From Gillisia sp. UBA3175 (GTDB lineage Bacteria; Bacteroidota; Bacteroidia; Flavobacteriales; Flavobacteriaceae), in NCBI GenBank assembly GCA_002364325.1, contig DEXV01000008.1, positions 3,393 through 67,392 on the forward strand: a stretch of 64,000 nucleotides of DNA. Direction: 5' to 3'. Shown one piece after another: positions 42,270 to 51,783 of the stretch. Made by a program: the position numbers and the translations under genes. The notes under the pieces were generated by a model. The model was not told the origin of the DNA. It worked only from the letters and a program-made list of their open reading frames with translations, and made no database searches. The number at the start of each line of letters is the position of its first letter. Position 1 is the stretch's first letter.

Positions 42270-45167
42270 TTATTTTAAAGTAAAGGCAACTCTGGCAAAT
42301 AAAAATCTACCACCAATACCAAATTGTTGTGCTCTTCTGGACCAGTCGAATCTTCCATCACTACGGTTTCCAAATTCAGCTTCAGCTCTATCTGGATACA
42401 CATCTAATAAATTATTTGCTCCAACAGTAAGAGTAAGAGCATCTGAAGCTTTATATCCTAACGAAAGATCGGTCACGATCTTAGATCCAAATACTTGTTG
42501 ATTGGCAATAGTATTTACTGCCTCTGTAACTTCCCCAAAGAATACATTTCTTAAAAATACATTGAAGTTGCCAGCAGTTAAGCTATTGGTAAGGTTAACT
42601 TTTGTTCTTGGAACCGCCTCTTCTAAATAAACTCTACTATCTTCAGGAAAATAAGTACCAACTAGATCAGCACGTCTTAATATATCTGAAGAATTTATAT
42701 CTCCAACCTGCTTTGTCTTCGATAATGTTGCTGCGAGATCCGATTTTAAAGTAAATCCATTATTAAAGGTGGCATTGTGAGTAAGCACTAGATCTATTCC
42801 TTTAGATTCAGTATCTATAGCGTTAGCGAAAAAGGAAGCAGCTGTTGCATTGGCTTGAGACAATAAATTGAATAATTCTAATTGAGCACCAACATATTCT
42901 CCATCTGCATTTTTCTTAGGCTCAAACTGCCCTGTATAAACTACCCTATCATCTATAGCAACAAAATAACCGTCTACCGTTAAAGATAAATTAGCGTCTG
43001 GAATTTGTGCGGTAAAACCAACACTCAAACTTTGTGAAGTTTCTTCTTTTAATTGCGGAATACCTAACAATTTGGCCGCACGACTATCGTTTGTAAATGT
43101 TCCAACTTCTTGAGGGTTTCCAGCGTTATCAAATATTGTGGAAGTAGAATTGAAATATAACTGATGTAAAGAAGGAGCTCTAAAGCCTGTATTTACTGCT
43201 CCTCTTATATTTACATTGTCTGTTAATTTATATCTAGAAGATACTTTAAAATTTATAGTAGATCCAAAATCTGAATAATCTTCAAACCTAGATGCGAATG
43301 TCAACAAGAATTGTTCGGTAAGATCTGCTTCAATATCAAAATATCCAGCTATACTGCTTCGTTCACGTGATAATTCATTTTTCGGACTAAATCCTGGAAA
43401 AACTTGAGATCCACCAGGCCTACTTCTTCCAAAAAAATCTGTTGCCGGAGACTGCGAAGCCATGGTTATTGGAGTACCATTTTCTGTATATTGCTCATAA
43501 GAACCTCTTTCCCCTGCAACGATCTGATAATTCTCTAATCTATATTCTGCACCAAAAGCTATATTTAATCCAGCAAAAAGATCTTCATAAAAATTAGAAA
43601 TATCTAGATTTGTAGTGTTTTGAGCAAAGGAGAATCCACCAGCATCAAAAGTAGTTGGACTTGCCTGCTTTAGAGATGCATTAGAAGTATTAGATATTAA
43701 ATACAAGAATTCATTTTTCCCCCAGGTATTACTAAAATCTACTTCCCATTCTCCTATTTTTCCTTTAATTCCAGCTGCAATAGATTTATCGTTGATCTTA
43801 GAATTAATTTCTGGCAAAAATCCATCGATATATATTGGAGTATATGTTCTGTTTTGATTTGGCAATCTATAAAATCCAGCCGAATTTCCTCTTCTTGAAC
43901 TTATACCTGCAAAGGAATATAATTCGGTCCCTTCATCATCTAATGGCAAAGAAAAATTCGCAAAGAATCTTCCTCCTCTTAGTGCCGATTGACCTACTCT
44001 CATATTATAATCACTTCTTACTTGATTTCGAGCATTCAATTCATCTTCGGTAACATCAACATTTAATAATGATTGTAAAGTTGCTCTATCTGGCGCAGCA
44101 TTAATATCTTCTCTTAATTGTTGGTTGAAATAAGAAACTCCTTGTGCATAAAGCTGAATTTGCTCATTGGTAAGATTGGTAATATCTACTCCATCTCTAA
44201 ATGCAACATTTTCAATTGCGTTGTATGCATTAAAAATAGTGCCTTCCCATTCTTTCATTCTGCTATAGTCTTCACGATAATCAAAATCTCCCGAGAAATT
44301 AATAAATCCACCATTATCTCCTAAGCCTATTCCATAACTTGCAGCAACATTTACTGTTTCCCCATCTACACCGCCAGTTTGATCGTTTGCATTTTCTGTA
44401 AAATTGGCCCCAGTAGTAACTGAAAGATTTAATTCGTCTATATTCTTATTCAACACAATATTTATAACTCCAGCAATAGCATCAGATCCATATTGAGCGG
44501 AAGCACCATCTCTTAATACTTCTATTCTTTGAATTGCTGCCGCAGGAATAGCATTTAGATCGGTTCCTACACTACCTCTACCAAAGGTTCCATTCACATT
44601 TATTAAAGAAGAGTTATGTCTTCGCTTACCGTTTATCAAGACCAAAACTTGATCTGGCCCCAATCCTCTTAGAGAAGCAGGATCTATATGATCTGTTCCA
44701 TCTGAAATTGTTTGGGTATTCGAAGTAAATGAAGGCGCTACATAGTTCAGCATTTGGTTTAAGTTAACCTGAGGAACCGCATTGGAAAGTTCCTTAATAT
44801 TTAATACATCTATGGGAACCGTAGATTCTACAACAGTTCTACCTGGGTTTCTAGATCCTACAAGCATAACTTCGCTTAAGGCTAATCCAGATACCATCGT
44901 TACATTCATTTGTGCATTTTGGATCTCAACTTCCTTGTTATCAAATCCTACAAAAGAAAAAACCAAGGTCTGACCCATGCTTGCTTCAATATTAAATTTA
45001 CCGTCAAAATCTGTAATGGTTCCCTTATTGGTACCTTTAATAGCTACTGAAACTCCGCCTAAAGGTAAATTTTGATCGTCTACAACTGTACCTGAAATTT
45101 CTTGAGTTTGAGCTTGAATTCCCAAAGTGAGAAAAAACAAGCAAAACATTACGTAAAAATTCTTCAT
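42270..45167 (-). CDS. TonB-dependent receptor, 965 residues
   Basis: A signal peptide ([20 protein letters not shown]) is followed by a CarboxypepD-like domain with [21 protein letters not shown] and [10 protein letters not shown] (about residues 25-100), a plug domain with [21 protein letters not shown] and [26 protein letters not shown] [19 protein letters not shown], and a barrel ending in [11 protein letters not shown]. The plug with [23 protein letters not shown] is of the large iron-complex or vitamin type. There is no SusD partner, so polysaccharide uptake is unlikely. It is monocistronic between its own -7-like box (TATCTTTG, 45198-45191, minus) and a terminator. Confidence 0.92.
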   Translation of the reverse strand: MKNFYVMFCLFFLTLGIQAQTQEISGTVVDDQNLPLGGVSVAIKGTNKGTITDFDGKFNIEASMGQTLVFSFVGFDNKEVEIQNAQMNVTMVSGLALSEVMLVGSRNPGRTVVESTVPIDVLNIKELSNAVPQVNLNQMLNYVAPSFTSNTQTISDGTDHIDPASLRGLGPDQVLVLINGKRRHNSSLINVNGTFGRGSVGTDLNAIPAAAIQRIEVLRDGASAQYGSDAIAGVINIVLNKNIDELNLSVTTGANFTENANDQTGGVDGETVNVAASYGIGLGDNGGFINFSGDFDYREDYSRMKEWEGTIFNAYNAIENVAFRDGVDITNLTNEQIQLYAQGVSYFNQQLREDINAAPDRATLQSLLNVDVTEDELNARNQVRSDYNMRVGQSALRGGRFFANFSLPLDDEGTELYSFAGISSRRGNSAGFYRLPNQNRTYTPIYIDGFLPEINSKINDKSIAAGIKGKIGEWEVDFSNTWGKNEFLYLISNTSNASLKQASPTTFDAGGFSFAQNTTNLDISNFYEDLFAGLNIAFGAEYRLENYQIVAGERGSYEQYTENGTPITMASQSPATDFFGRSRPGGSQVFPGFSPKNELSRERSSIAGYFDIEADLTEQFLLTFASRFEDYSDFGSTINFKVSSRYKLTDNVNIRGAVNTGFRAPSLHQLYFNSTSTIFDNAGNPQEVGTFTNDSRAAKLLGIPQLKEETSQSLSVGFTAQIPDANLSLTVDGYFVAIDDRVVYTGQFEPKKNADGEYVGAQLELFNLLSQANATAASFFANAIDTESKGIDLVLTHNATFNNGFTLKSDLAATLSKTKQVGDINSSDILRRADLVGTYFPEDSRVYLEEAVPRTKVNLTNSLTAGNFNVFLRNVFFGEVTEAVNTIANQQVFGSKIVTDLSLGYKASDALTLTVGANNLLDVYPDRAEAEFGNRSDGRFDWSRRAQQFGIGGRFLFARVAFTLK

Positions 45168-45286
45168 AAGTTTCTATTTTTGGTTTTTCCCAAAGATAAC
45201 TAATTTGAATTAATTCAATTTTTAATTATCTTAAAATCATGATTTTAATTCAACTGTTTACCTAAAAATATAAACTTTATATCCTA

Positions 45287-46528
45287 ATGATTTCGAAAAA
45301 AAACATAATTGACAGGTTTATTAGCTATGTGACCATAGATACTCAAAGTGATCCGGACAGCCAATCCACTCCAAGCACAAAAAAACAATGGGATCTAGCA
45401 AATAGGCTAGCCGTGGAACTAAAGAAGATTGGCTTGGAAGAAGTTGAAATAGATGATAATGCTTATATAATGGCAACTTTACCAGCTAATGTGGCACATA
45501 AAGTTCCCGTTATTGGTTTTGTATCTCATTTTGATACCTCTCCAGATTTTACTGGAACTAATGTAAATCCGCAGATCATAGAAGATTATGATGGAAAAGA
45601 TATCGTTTTAAATAAAGAACAAGATATTATTCTCTCTCCAGATTATTTTGAAGATCTTTTGCAGTATAAAGGACAAACTTTGATCACGACAGATGGAACC
45701 ACGCTTTTAGGGGCAGATGATAAAGCTGGTATTACTGAAATAGTATCGGCAATGGAATATTTGGTGAACAATCCACAGATCCCACACGGAAAAATTAGGG
45801 TAGGTTTTACTCCAGATGAAGAGATTGGTAGAGGTGCACACAAATTTGATGTGAAAAAATTTGGAGCAGATTGGGCCTATACCATGGATGGTAGCCAGAT
45901 TGGGGAATTAGAATATGAAAATTTTAATGCGGCTGGAGCAGTTGTGAAAATTAAAGGAAAAATAGTTCATCCTGGATATGCAAAGGATAAGATGATCAAC
46001 AGCATGTATATTGCTCAAGACTTCATTAACTCACTGCCAAGACTAGAAACTCCAGAACATACCGAGGATAGACAAGGATTTTTCCATTTAACAGATATAG
46101 ATGGAGATGTGGAAGAAACTACCTTGAAATATATTATTCGTGACCACGATAAGAATCATTTTGAAGCTAGAAAGGAAATGTTTAGCAAATTAGCTTTAGA
46201 AATTAATACGCAACATGAAAGAGAAGTAATCAAGATCGAATTAAAAGATCAATATTACAACATGAGGGAAAAAGTAGAACCGGTAATGCACATTGTAGAT
46301 ATTGCAGAAGAAGCAATGAAACAATTGAATATTGAACCCTTGATCAAACCTATTAGAGGTGGAACAGATGGATCTCAATTAAGCTTTATGGGCTTACCAT
46401 GTCCTAACATATTTGCCGGTGGGCACAACTTTCATGGAAGATTTGAATATGTTCCTGTAGAGAGCATGCAAAAAGCAGTAGAGGTTATTGTGAAGATAGC
46501 AGAGATCACTTCTGAAAAATATAAGTAG
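45287..46528 (+). CDS. pepT: Peptidase T (tripeptide aminopeptidase)
   Basis: The 413-residue M20B metallopeptidase has the zinc ligands and catalytic residues in [57 protein letters not shown] and [15 protein letters not shown]. It removes the N-terminal residue from tripeptides in the cytoplasm. Length is normal. It is transcribed divergently from the large TonB receptor and ends at a bidirectional terminator. Confidence 0.95.
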   Translation: MISKKNIIDRFISYVTIDTQSDPDSQSTPSTKKQWDLANRLAVELKKIGLEEVEIDDNAYIMATLPANVAHKVPVIGFVSHFDTSPDFTGTNVNPQIIEDYDGKDIVLNKEQDIILSPDYFEDLLQYKGQTLITTDGTTLLGADDKAGITEIVSAMEYLVNNPQIPHGKIRVGFTPDEEIGRGAHKFDVKKFGADWAYTMDGSQIGELEYENFNAAGAVVKIKGKIVHPGYAKDKMINSMYIAQDFINSLPRLETPEHTEDRQGFFHLTDIDGDVEETTLKYIIRDHDKNHFEARKEMFSKLALEINTQHEREVIKIELKDQYYNMREKVEPVMHIVDIAEEAMKQLNIEPLIKPIRGGTDGSQLSFMGLPCPNIFAGGHNFHGRFEYVPVESMQKAVEVIVKIAEITSEKYK

Positions 46529-46557
46529 TTGAGTTTTACGATTTAATCTGCTTAAAT

Positions 46558-46590
46558 AATAAAGGAGCAATATCAATTGCTCCTTTATTT
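46558..46590 (+). terminator. Bidirectional terminator between pepT and the barrel gene
   Basis: 14 bp stem AATAAAGGAGCAAT/ATTGCTCCTTTATT with a 4-nt loop (46558-46571/46576-46589); serves pepT on the plus strand and the barrel gene on the minus strand. Confidence 0.88.
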
Positions 46591-46612
46591 ATGTTTTTTC
46601 TAGTGAAACGGA

Positions 46613-47329
46613 TTAAAAATAACAGCTTCCCCCTCTTCTACGTTTCCCTTTATTTTCTGAATCCCATAATTTTAAAGTTAAACTAACGATTATTTGGTTT
46701 AATCGTTGATCATTTATAGTGGCTCTATTTATGCCGAATACGCCACCATTTGCAAAGTCTACACTTTGAACTTCTTTAGATGATAGCGCGTAATCGTACC
46801 TAACATCCACTCCAATAATTCCAAATTCTGCTTTAGCTCCTATCTGAGCCGAGAATGGAGTATCTTGCACTACTATCCCCGGAGGTTCGTTAGTTCCTGA
46901 AGCATTTTCCAATCCAAATAAAGTAACATCTATAATATTTTTATAAGCTGCTCCCACATAAAGATCTAATGGACCATAAACATTATATCCAACAAGAACG
47001 GGTACACTTAATTCCTTAATATTATATAATGAATTATAATTCTGAAATTCGAAAGTAGATTCTAGATTAGAGTAAACCACTTCGGGACGAATAAAGAATT
47101 TGCCAAAATTCACTTGAACCCATCCACCCCCATGATATCCAATTTCTCCAACCGCATCGAAAGTATCGCTAGTATATTGAGCAGGAAGTCCAGAATCGTT
47201 ACCTGTAATTTGTCCACCTGAAGTTTTATTAATTCCTCCTTTTAAACCAACCTTAAATTGCTGAGCTTGAATAGTAGAAAATGATTGGCAAGTAATGGCA
47301 AAAAGAATTGCAATAACTAATTTATTCAT
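46613..47329 (-). CDS. Outer-membrane beta-barrel protein (PorT-like)
   Basis: The 238-residue protein has a signal peptide (MNKLVIAILFAITCQSFSTIQAQ split at TCQ) and amphipathic strands such as FKVGLKGGINKTSG, GGWVQVNFGKFFIRPEVVYS, and GAKAEFGIIGVDVRYDYAL. After the final strand (IVSLTLKLW) there is a short basic and glycine-rich tail (SENKGKRRRGGSCYF), which is unusual for a barrel of this class. Function is unknown. It is similar in type to the barrel at 11762-12358. Confidence 0.83.
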   Translation of the reverse strand: MNKLVIAILFAITCQSFSTIQAQQFKVGLKGGINKTSGGQITGNDSGLPAQYTSDTFDAVGEIGYHGGGWVQVNFGKFFIRPEVVYSNLESTFEFQNYNSLYNIKELSVPVLVGYNVYGPLDLYVGAAYKNIIDVTLFGLENASGTNEPPGIVVQDTPFSAQIGAKAEFGIIGVDVRYDYALSSKEVQSVDFANGGVFGINRATINDQRLNQIIVSLTLKLWDSENKGKRRRGGSCYF

Positions 47330-47463
47330 ATAAAAATGGTTAGTTCAATTAATGAATTGGATGGTAAATATATTATATAAAAAAATAACTTTCACTTGTT
47401 TTCCTAAGCAATTAACGCATCAAAAATAAAAAAATTATATATTTCTTAAGTTATATCAAAATA

Positions 47464-47516
47464 AAAGGTTGTCCCAAATATCGAAATTTTAATATTCAAT
47501 ACAAGGACAACCTTTT
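47464..47516 (-). terminator. Terminator after the subtilisin-like protease gene
   Basis: AAAGGTTGTCC (47464-47474) pairs with GGACAACCTTTT (47505-47516) across a 30-nt AT-rich loop. It lies 18 bp beyond the protease stop on the minus strand. Confidence 0.72.
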
Positions 47517-47533
47517 TTATATTATAATTTTAT

Positions 47534-48775
47534 TTAGTGAACTATAATCGCATCTGGATTTCCATCAGGATCATTTAGAACAGTACCATCAGTACGAGCT
47601 GTACCTAACAGTAATACTCCTGCAGCATGTGGAGAAGCCATAGAAGTTCCACTAATAGTATTATATCCTCCACCTTTCCAAGTAGATTTAACAGCTACAC
47701 CTGGCGCCGCAAAATCTACTGGAGGGTTCCCAAAGTTGGAAAAACTAGCCCATCTATCGTTTACATCCATTGCAGAAATTGTTACGATATTTGCTCCATT
47801 TACTCTAGCAGGCGAACTATTATTAGCATCGCTACTTTCGTTTCCTGCAGCTAAAGCGAATTTAATTCCCTTATTAGAGGCTGCCAAAATTGCATCATCT
47901 AAGGCTTGGGAAACTGGTCCACCTAAACTTAAATTAGCAACATCACCACTAACGGCATTAGCACCAACATAATCTACTCCAGCAATAACTCCCGAGTAAG
48001 ATCCACTTCCTCTGCTATCTAGTACTTTTACCGGAATCACAGTTGCACCTGGAGCAACTCCTATTACTCCAATTGTATTATTTATAGCCGCAATAGTTCC
48101 CGCTACATGAGAACCATGTCCATTGCCATCATCTGGAGAACCTGCATCTTTTCCAGAAGTAAAAGCATTAAAAGAACGAGAAGCATCTACATTTAAGTCT
48201 GGATGGTCTATATCTATTCCAGTATCTACTACCCAAGCCACATTAGTTCCCGTGTAACTAGACACCCCTTTTACCCTTAAAATACCATAAGGTGTTTCCT
48301 GCGTTCCAGTTCCAGTTCCTGGGTCTGGTGTGCCACAAGGACCACCGTTTGGAGTACCACATGGTGGTGCAAAACTTACTACTCTATCTTGCTCGATATA
48401 TTTTACTCCCTTATTATTTTTTAAAATCTCTAATTGAGCTTTATCTAATTTTAAAGTTGCTCCGCTAATCGCATTGCTATAAACATTTACAATCTCTGCA
48501 TTTACTGAAGCTTCATTTAAAAATCTTTTAGTTTCAGATTGCATTTCGGCTTGGGCCTTAACATAATTATTAGGAAACTTAGAGGAAACATTGGCTACAG
48601 CGCCATCTCTAAAGACTACGATATATTGCCCATCAATATTTTGAGCATCAAAGTTTGCGTCTACTTCGGTAAATGCTTCTGCATCTGTTGAAGTATTTTG
48701 ATCCTCTGTACAGGAAAAGAAAAATGCAGAAGTGGCCATAATAGCAACCCCAACTTTTAGTTTAGATTTTAACAT
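47534..48775 (-). CDS. Subtilisin-like serine protease (S8 family) with I9 propeptide
   Basis: The 413-residue protein begins with a lipoprotein-like signal (ATSAFFFSC, Cys22), then an inhibitor-I9 propeptide (about residues 48-132, DGQYIVVFRDGAV to VKYIEQDRVVSF), a Cys-containing Pro/Gly linker (PPCGTPNGGPCGTP) and an S8 catalytic domain. The triad is Asp184 (VVDTGID), His220 (GHGSHVAGT) and Ser378 (GTSMASPHAAG), with Asn312 as oxyanion residue. The C-terminus stops soon after the Ser helix, with no sorting or carbohydrate-binding domain. It resembles proteinase K-type enzymes. It has its own consensus promoter. Confidence 0.93.
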   Translation of the reverse strand: MLKSKLKVGVAIMATSAFFFSCTEDQNTSTDAEAFTEVDANFDAQNIDGQYIVVFRDGAVANVSSKFPNNYVKAQAEMQSETKRFLNEASVNAEIVNVYSNAISGATLKLDKAQLEILKNNKGVKYIEQDRVVSFAPPCGTPNGGPCGTPDPGTGTGTQETPYGILRVKGVSSYTGTNVAWVVDTGIDIDHPDLNVDASRSFNAFTSGKDAGSPDDGNGHGSHVAGTIAAINNTIGVIGVAPGATVIPVKVLDSRGSGSYSGVIAGVDYVGANAVSGDVANLSLGGPVSQALDDAILAASNKGIKFALAAGNESSDANNSSPARVNGANIVTISAMDVNDRWASFSNFGNPPVDFAAPGVAVKSTWKGGGYNTISGTSMASPHAAGVLLLGTARTDGTVLNDPDGNPDAIIVH

Positions 48776-48816
48776 CTTTAAATAGTTTTTGGTTAAAAAT
48801 TCGTTAATAATATTAT

Positions 48817-48846
48817 CAAATCTAAACTTTTATAAATAAAAACAAA
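48817..48846 (-). promoter_or_regulatory. Promoter of the S8 protease gene
   Basis: Minus strand TTTG (48846-48843), 18 bp, TAGATTTG (48824-48817). Transcription would start near 48811, 36 bp before the ATG. The -33 box touches the upstream rhodanese terminator. Confidence 0.68.
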
Positions 48847-48873
48847 AAAAATCCGTGAGTTAGTTCACGGATT
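48844..48873 (-). terminator. Terminator after the rhodanese pair
   Basis: Stem AATCCGTGA/TCACGGATT with a small loop; on the minus strand it is followed by T8. It lies 95 bp beyond the stop of the rhodanese-like lipoprotein gene. Confidence 0.82.
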
Positions 48874-48967
48874 ATCTTAGAGTTATGCTGTATTTAATCA
48901 AGTATTGTAGGAATAATAAGACCTAAGTAGAATATGTTAAAGTTTTAATTTCAATTAATTTTGGAGT

Positions 48968-49339
48968 CTAATTATCAGGATTCCATTTCTTAATTCCTCC
49001 ATCAAGGATATAGATTTGTTTAAATCCCATTTCATTTAAAATTGAGGCGGCTTTCGCAGTATTATTATCGGTTGTGAAATATATAGCAATTGGAAGTTCC
49101 ATGTCCAATGATTTTAAATTGGTTCGGAAATCTTCATTGTCAATAACATTACTAGCATTTACTAAATGTGATGTTTTAAAATCTTCTTTCCCCTTAATTT
49201 CAGTTTGCGGAAGAGAGGCATATTGAATATGTGTATTCAATTCCTCTACTGTAACAGTTTCTATTTCTGTCGATTTAGATTTGATGCAACCTTGAAAAAG
49301 GAATACAAATAAAAAAATAGAAGTCAGTACTTTTTTCAT
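48968..49339 (-). CDS. Rhodanese-like lipoprotein without the catalytic cysteine
   Basis: The 123-residue protein has a lipobox (FVFLFQGC, Cys18) and a short rhodanese-like domain: TVEELNTHI, HLVNASNVIDNEDF, and GFKQIYILDGGIKKWNPDN at the C-terminus. Where rhodaneses have a YCxxGxRS active-site loop, this protein has YFTTDNNTAKA, with no cysteine, so sulfur transfer is unlikely; a binding role is possible. It follows the intact rhodanese gene by 5 bp on the same strand. Confidence 0.82.
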   Translation of the reverse strand: MKKVLTSIFLFVFLFQGCIKSKSTEIETVTVEELNTHIQYASLPQTEIKGKEDFKTSHLVNASNVIDNEDFRTNLKSLDMELPIAIYFTTDNNTAKAASILNEMGFKQIYILDGGIKKWNPDN

Positions 49340-49344
49340 TCAAA

Positions 49345-49659
49345 TTATTTTTTTTCTATCGAGCCGTCCCAATCGGTAATTCCACCCATTAGATTATTAG
49401 CATTTTCGAAACCTTGTTGGTTCATTAATGCACAAGCTTGTGCACTTCTTGCCCCGGATCTACAATACACATAGTAATTCTTAGATTTATCCAGTTTTTC
49501 AATCTCATCTATAAATCCTTGCCCTTTATAAATATCTATATTTGTGGCGGTTGGAATATATCCTTCAACAAATTCTTCCTCTGTGCGCACATCCAGAATT
49601 ACAGCGTTTTCGTCTTCGCTAACTTCTTTGGACCATTGCTCTTGTGTAAGGTTTTTCAT
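49345..49659 (-). CDS. Rhodanese-like sulfurtransferase
   Basis: The 104-residue single-domain protein (start at 49659, MKNLTQEQWSKEV; an ATG three codons earlier is also possible) has AVILDVRTEEEFVEGYIPTA and the active-site loop YVYCRSGARSAQA with the catalytic Cys, then LMGGITDWDG. There is no signal peptide, so it is cytoplasmic. It probably carries a persulfide sulfur for transfer. It is co-transcribed with the Cys-less lipoprotein version downstream. Confidence 0.9.
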   Translation of the reverse strand: MKNLTQEQWSKEVSEDENAVILDVRTEEEFVEGYIPTATNIDIYKGQGFIDEIEKLDKSKNYYVYCRSGARSAQACALMNQQGFENANNLMGGITDWDGSIEKK

Positions 49660-49871
49660 ATTTATCATTTTTATGCTGAACTAAAAGTATTATTAATTGT
49701 AAATATAACGTAAAGGAAATTATCAATTAATTTCAGAATTAAAAAAATCGAAAATTATTAACTCTTTATCTAACGCCATTTTATAACGAATATTGAGTTC
49801 AAGCAATTTAAGTTATTCCAAGCCCTATAAAATTTTAACAAAATATTAAACCGCAGCTGAAAAAGTTAATT

Positions 49872-49879
49872 TACATTTG
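49872..49879 (+). promoter_or_regulatory. Probable -7 element of the marR operon
   Basis: TACATTTG matches TAnnTTTG and lies 24 bp before the ATG at 49904. It overlaps the left arm of the MarR operator; the -33 TTTG is missing. Confidence 0.55.
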
Positions 49880-49900
49880 TACATACAAATATTGTACAAA
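49876..49900. promoter_or_regulatory. Probable MarR operator
   Basis: Inverted repeat TTTGTAC - 11 bp - GTACAAA. It overlaps the -7 box and the expected transcription start just upstream of the marR-type gene, an ordinary position for an autorepressor site. Confidence 0.65.
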
Positions 49901-49903
49901 CAA

Positions 49904-50356
49904 ATGAAAATAGAAGATCTTCTTCAAACTGAAAAAACACTCCCCCCATCTCGCAAGTTACTTCTTAGTATTTTGCACACTACCAATTTGATAAATGATA
50001 AGATCTCTGATGCTTTAAAACCTTTTGATATAAGCATTCCGCAGTTCAATGTTTTAAGAATATTACGAGGTCAAAAAGGGAAACCCGCTAATTTATCAAC
50101 CATCCAAGAAAGAATGGTAAGTAAAATGAGCAACACCACCCGCATTGTAGATAAACTAATCACCAAGGAATATGTAGAAAGAGTCATCTGTGAAAAGAAT
50201 CGCAGAAAAGTGGAAATTACAATTACCATTAAAGGATTGCACTTTTTAAAAGAAATAGATCCAATTATAGATAAAACTGAAGACATGTTAACAGAGAATC
50301 TAACTGCTTCAGAATTAGAAGATCTTACAACTAAATTACAAAAACTATTAAAATAA
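49904..50356 (+). CDS. MarR-family transcriptional regulator
   Basis: I start at 49904 (MKIEDLLQTEKTLPPSRKLL), giving 150 residues; the upstream in-frame ATG at 49877 is inside the promoter. A winged helix-turn-helix spans about residues 55-115, with QFNVLRILRGQKG, ERMVSKMSNTTRIVDKLI and the wing EKNRRKVEITITIKG. It probably represses its own operon through the palindrome at 49876-49900. The genes downstream are a nitroreductase (4-bp gap) and a YceI-like protein, which suggests a response to a redox-active or lipophilic compound. Confidence 0.92.
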   Translation: MKIEDLLQTEKTLPPSRKLLLSILHTTNLINDKISDALKPFDISIPQFNVLRILRGQKGKPANLSTIQERMVSKMSNTTRIVDKLITKEYVERVICEKNRRKVEITITIKGLHFLKEIDPIIDKTEDMLTENLTASELEDLTTKLQKLLK

Positions 50357-50360
50357 AATC

Positions 50361-50993
50361 ATGAGTACTTATATAGACGATTTAAACTGGAGATATGCCA
50401 CCAAGAAATTTGATGCGAACAGAGAGGTTTCGACAAAAGATATTGAAACTTTACTAGAAGTAATTCAGCTTACAGCTTCATCTTATGGCTTACAACCCTA
50501 CGAGATAATTGTGGTAAAAGATGCCAAAATTAGAGAACAATTAAAATTAGCAGCTTGGAATCAATCTCAAATTACAGATGCTTCAGAAATTATTGTATTT
50601 GCCAACAAGACAAATATTACCAGTAACGATATAGATTCTTATTTAAAGGATATCGCAAAAATTCGCTCTCTAAAACTTGATGATCTAGCTGGATTAAAAG
50701 GGATGTTAGAATCTACAATTTTGAAATTAAATCCTGAAGATCAAAATGCATGGGCAGCAAAACAAGCGTATATCGCTTTAGGAAACCTGCTTTCTGCCGC
50801 AGCGAATCTTAAAATAGATACATGTCCTATGGAGGGTTTTGATGTTATAAAATTCGATTCTATCTTAAATCTGAAGGAAAAAGGACTTACTGCTGCAGTG
50901 ATTGCAACTGTAGGATATAGAAGTGTAGATGACCAAACGCAATATGCTGCCAAAGTGAGAAAAAGCAAAGAAGACTTAATAAGTAAAATATAA
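50361..50993 (+). CDS. NAD(P)H-dependent nitroreductase (NfsB-like)
   Basis: The 210-residue flavoprotein has WRYATKKFDANREVSTKDIE, LTASSYGLQPYEIIVV, WAAKQAYIALGNLLSAAANL and TCPMEGFD, the pattern of NfsB-type FMN oxidoreductases. These enzymes reduce nitro groups, quinones or similar acceptors with NAD(P)H. It is the second gene of the marR-nfsB-yceI operon, 4 bp after the regulator. Confidence 0.9.
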   Translation: MSTYIDDLNWRYATKKFDANREVSTKDIETLLEVIQLTASSYGLQPYEIIVVKDAKIREQLKLAAWNQSQITDASEIIVFANKTNITSNDIDSYLKDIAKIRSLKLDDLAGLKGMLESTILKLNPEDQNAWAAKQAYIALGNLLSAAANLKIDTCPMEGFDVIKFDSILNLKEKGLTAAVIATVGYRSVDDQTQYAAKVRKSKEDLISKI

Positions 50994-51015
50994 ACCAAAA
51001 AAAAAGAGAATTATT

Positions 51016-51585
51016 ATGAAAAAGAATGTTTTAAAAGGAGCTGCGGCTTCAGTAATTGTATTAACAACATTAGCATTTACAACTATGAAAAAAGAAATAA
51101 ACATTAAAGAAAGCAATGTAACATGGACAGGTAAAAAAGTTACAGGATCACATACTGGAACTATTCAGCTAAAAAGTGGATTCTTCAATATAGAAGATGA
51201 AAAATTGGTTGGAGGAGAATTTGTAATGGACATGACAAGCATTTCTAATACAGATCTTTCTGGGGATAGCAAAGGAAAATTAGAAGGACATTTAAAATCT
51301 GAAGATTTCTTTGGTGTAGAAAAGCACCCAACTTCTAAATTAGTGATTACAAGTATCGCTTCTAAAGGAAACGGATCTTACGGAGTTGTCGGAAATCTAA
51401 CTATTAAAAACATTACAAAACCTGTAAATTTCGATCTTGAAATGAAGGATAATTCTGCACAAGCAAAACTTTCTATAGACAGATCTAAATATGATGTAAG
51501 ATATGGTTCTGGAAGCTTTTTTGATGACTTAGGGGACAAAACTATCTACGATAATTTTGACCTAGTCGTAAATCTAAAATTCTAA
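51016..51585 (+). CDS. YceI-family lipid-binding protein
   Basis: The 189-residue exported protein has an N-terminal signal (VLKGAAASVIVLTTLAFTTM) and the YceI beta-barrel: SNVTWTGKKVTGSHTGTIQLKSG (in two parts), GGEFVMDMTSI, LEGHLKSEDFF, VEKHPTSKLVIT and IDRSKYDVRYGSGSFF. YceI proteins bind isoprenoid lipids in the periplasm. It is the last gene of the marR-nitroreductase operon; no terminator is evident before the trp promoter begins 47 bp later. Confidence 0.92.
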   Translation: MKKNVLKGAAASVIVLTTLAFTTMKKEINIKESNVTWTGKKVTGSHTGTIQLKSGFFNIEDEKLVGGEFVMDMTSISNTDLSGDSKGKLEGHLKSEDFFGVEKHPTSKLVITSIASKGNGSYGVVGNLTIKNITKPVNFDLEMKDNSAQAKLSIDRSKYDVRYGSGSFFDDLGDKTIYDNFDLVVNLKF

Positions 51586-51631
51586 GAAATATAAAATTCA
51601 TTTCAACTGAAGCATCATTTTAGACAAAACC

Positions 51632-51662
51632 TTTGTCAATTCAACAATGATACTTATATTTG
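51632..51662 (+). promoter_or_regulatory. Consensus promoter of the trp operon
   Basis: TTTG (51632-51635), 19 bp, TATATTTG (51655-51662). Transcription should begin 5-7 bp after the -7 box, i.e. at about 51667-51669, on or next to the ATG of the leader peptide (51668). Confidence 0.82.
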
Positions 51663-51667
51663 AACCA

Positions 51668-51730
51668 ATGAAAAATAATACTGTACATACTTGGTGGTGG
51701 AGCAACTTACGTCAAAACGTCGTGAAGTAA
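51668..51730 (+). CDS. trpL: trp operon leader peptide (Trp-Trp-Trp)
   Basis: A 20-residue open frame (MKNNTVHTWWWSNLRQNVVK) has three consecutive Trp codons at residues 9-11 (51692-51700). It lies between the trp promoter and a strong intrinsic terminator located 24 bp after its stop codon, followed by trpE. A local hairpin CTTACG/CGTGAAG (51706-51711/51721-51727) covers the end of the frame. This is the layout of ribosome-mediated transcription attenuation: stalling at Trp codons when charged tRNA-Trp is scarce should prevent the terminator. I could not find an unambiguous antiterminator helix by eye. The promoter position suggests the ATG is at or within a base or two of the 5' end. Confidence 0.85.
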   Translation: MKNNTVHTWWWSNLRQNVVK

Positions 51731-51754
51731 CACTGCTATAGTATTTTTAAATAC

Positions 51755-51783
51755 AAGGCTTGTCTCACGACAAGCCTTTTTTT
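51755..51783 (+). terminator. trp attenuator terminator
   Basis: Perfect 10 bp stem AAGGCTTGTC/GACAAGCCTT (51755-51764/51769-51778), TCAC loop, T7 tract (51777-51783). It lies between the leader peptide and trpE. Confidence 0.93.
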
